Assembly: GCA_049840595.1 (NCBI GenBank)
Contig: JASGKO010000025.1
Coordinates: 1 to 54,835, forward strand
Reading direction: 5' to 3'
DNA length: 54,835 nt
Source of the DNA: JASGKO01 sp049840595
GTDB taxonomy: Bacteria > Verrucomicrobiota > Verrucomicrobiia > Chthoniobacterales > Chthoniobacteraceae
Part shown: positions 54,040 to 54,835 of the stretch, piece by piece
Layout: each line of letters opens with the position of its first letter
Position numbering within the stretch: position 1 is the stretch's first letter
Made by a program: the position numbers and the translations under genes
Notes under the pieces: generated by a model
The model's database searches: none
Told to the model about the DNA's origin: nothing
Seen by the model: only the letters and a program-made list of their open reading frames with translations

Positions 54040-54835
54040 ATGAATAGAACTCAAGGGTTTCGTCAATCGACGCCCGGCACCCATGTCGTCGAAGAGGGCG
54101 TCCATTATCAGGTATGGGCGCCCAAGCGAAAGAAGGTCGAAGCGGAAATCACCGGCGCCGCCGGGCCGCGCACGCTGGTGCTGACTCGCGACGCCCAGGG
54201 ATTTTATTCCGGGATCGATCGGCAAGGCCGGGCCGGGGACCGCTACCGCTATCGACTCGATGGCAGCGGCCCGTTTCCCGATCCCGCTTCGCGCTGGCAG
54301 CCCGAGGGCGTGCACGGCCCTTCGCAGGTCATTGATCCCAGGAGCTATGCCTGGAACGATGGCGACTGGCAGCGCCCCCGCTTTCGCGACCTCGTGCTGT
54401 ATGAAATCCACATCGGCACCTTCACTCGCGAAGGTACTTTTCGCTCCACGATGAACAGCCTGCCTTATCTGCGCGATCTGGGCATCAACGCGATCCAGAT
54501 CATGCCGGTGGCCGATTTCCCCGGCGAACGCAACTGGGGCTACGACGGAGTGAATCTCTTCGCGCCCGCGCGCTGCTACGGCCATCCCGATGACCTCCGT
54601 GCCCTTGTCGATGCCGCGCACCAGCAGGGCATCGCCGTGATTCAGGACGTGGTGTACAACCATTTCGGGCCGGATGGAAATTACCTCAGCCAGTTCAGCC
54701 CGCACTATTTCACCAGAAAGCACAAGACGCCGTGGGGCGATGCGCTGAATGTGGATGATCAAGGCAGCGAGGCGGTGCGTGCCTTCTTCATCGCGAATGC
54801 GGCAATGTGGATGAACGAGTTTCACATGGACGGTC
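54040..54835 (+). CDS. treZ: Malto-oligosyltrehalose trehalohydrolase (3' partial)
   Basis: The gene runs open to the window end; 265 codons are visible from ATG 54040. The N-terminal beta-sandwich (TPGTHVVEEGVHYQVWAPKR) is followed by the GH13 barrel: DLVLYEIHIGTFTREGTFRS, LRDLGINAIQIMPVADFPGE, RNWGYDGVNLFAPARCYGHP, and IAVIQDVVYNHFGPDGNYLS. NWGYDGV and VVYNHFGPDGNYL are typical of TreZ, which cuts trehalose from maltooligosyltrehalose made by TreY. The catalytic Asp/Glu pair lies further on. It is 31 bases after treS, so probably the same operon. A branching enzyme is the less likely alternative. Confidence 0.88.
   Translation, partial: MNRTQGFRQSTPGTHVVEEGVHYQVWAPKRKKVEAEITGAAGPRTLVLTRDAQGFYSGIDRQGRAGDRYRYRLDGSGPFPDPASRWQPEGVHGPSQVIDPRSYAWNDGDWQRPRFRDLVLYEIHIGTFTREGTFRSTMNSLPYLRDLGINAIQIMPVADFPGERNWGYDGVNLFAPARCYGHPDDLRALVDAAHQQGIAVIQDVVYNHFGPDGNYLSQFSPHYFTRKHKTPWGDALNVDDQGSEAVRAFFIANAAMWMNEFHMDG

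Overview
The window is GC-rich and most likely comes from a member of the Verrucomicrobiota. The evidence is two PEP-CTERM sorting signals, a large autotransporter-type beta-strand-repeat surface protein, Gram-negative envelope proteins (an OmpA-like beta-barrel, lipoproteins, a WavE-type LPS pathway) and genes that often lack a strong Shine-Dalgarno. The phylum is inferred from gene content, because no 16S rRNA gene is present.

Layout: 1-5.3 kb holds surface proteins around rpoA-rplQ. 5.3-9.5 kb has a ClC channel translationally coupled to a PTS-IIA protein, a membrane protein, an EVE-domain protein and an outer-membrane barrel. 9.6-12.2 kb has gcvT-gcvH, a rhomboid-like protein and tRNA-Ser(TGA). 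12.2-16.4 kb has ethanolamine ammonia-lyase (eutB-eutC) divergent from an APC permease. 16.5-19.6 kb has nadE, dusB and an A-type Fe-S carrier. 19.6-23.9 kb looks less GC-rich and has a GT2/GT-C glycosylation pair, two small orphans and an HscB-like J-protein. 24.0-30.5 kb is a compact eight-gene surface-glycan cassette: GDPD-like phosphodiesterase, cupin, HAD phosphatase, two nucleotidyltransferases, flippase and two WavE-type transferases. 30.5-37.3 kb has a Pro/Thr-rich envelope protein, an ErpA-like carrier, a VOC protein, mutL, a LysR/YeiH pair and an H-type-lectin protein. 37.4-45.4 kb has monomeric isocitrate dehydrogenase, a decayed four-helix-bundle gene between inverted repeats, an L,D-transpeptidase, DegQ, an aldo/keto reductase, a lipoprotein and fabF. 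45.5-50.2 kb has a beta-propeller protein and hisI-trpE-trpG. 50.7 kb to the end carries trehalose/maltose metabolism (TreS-maltokinase, then TreZ cut by the window end).

A property of the whole window is the number of single-base frameshifts, at least fourteen. They break genes that should be essential or well conserved (fabF, hisI, monomeric icd) as well as accessory genes, and restoring one base gives full family length almost every time. Most are therefore probably sequence errors in homopolymers, and several apparent short, split or fused ORFs (notably an apparent HisI-TrpE fusion) should not be read literally. The PEP-CTERM gene at 4.1-4.9 kb and the four-helix-bundle gene near 40 kb carry two lesions each and may be real pseudogenes.

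The best candidate for an undescribed system is the 24.0-30.5 kb cassette. Its gene set suggests that an unusual sugar or polyol phosphate is dephosphorylated, nucleotide-activated, transferred and flipped, but its product cannot be named from sequence alone.
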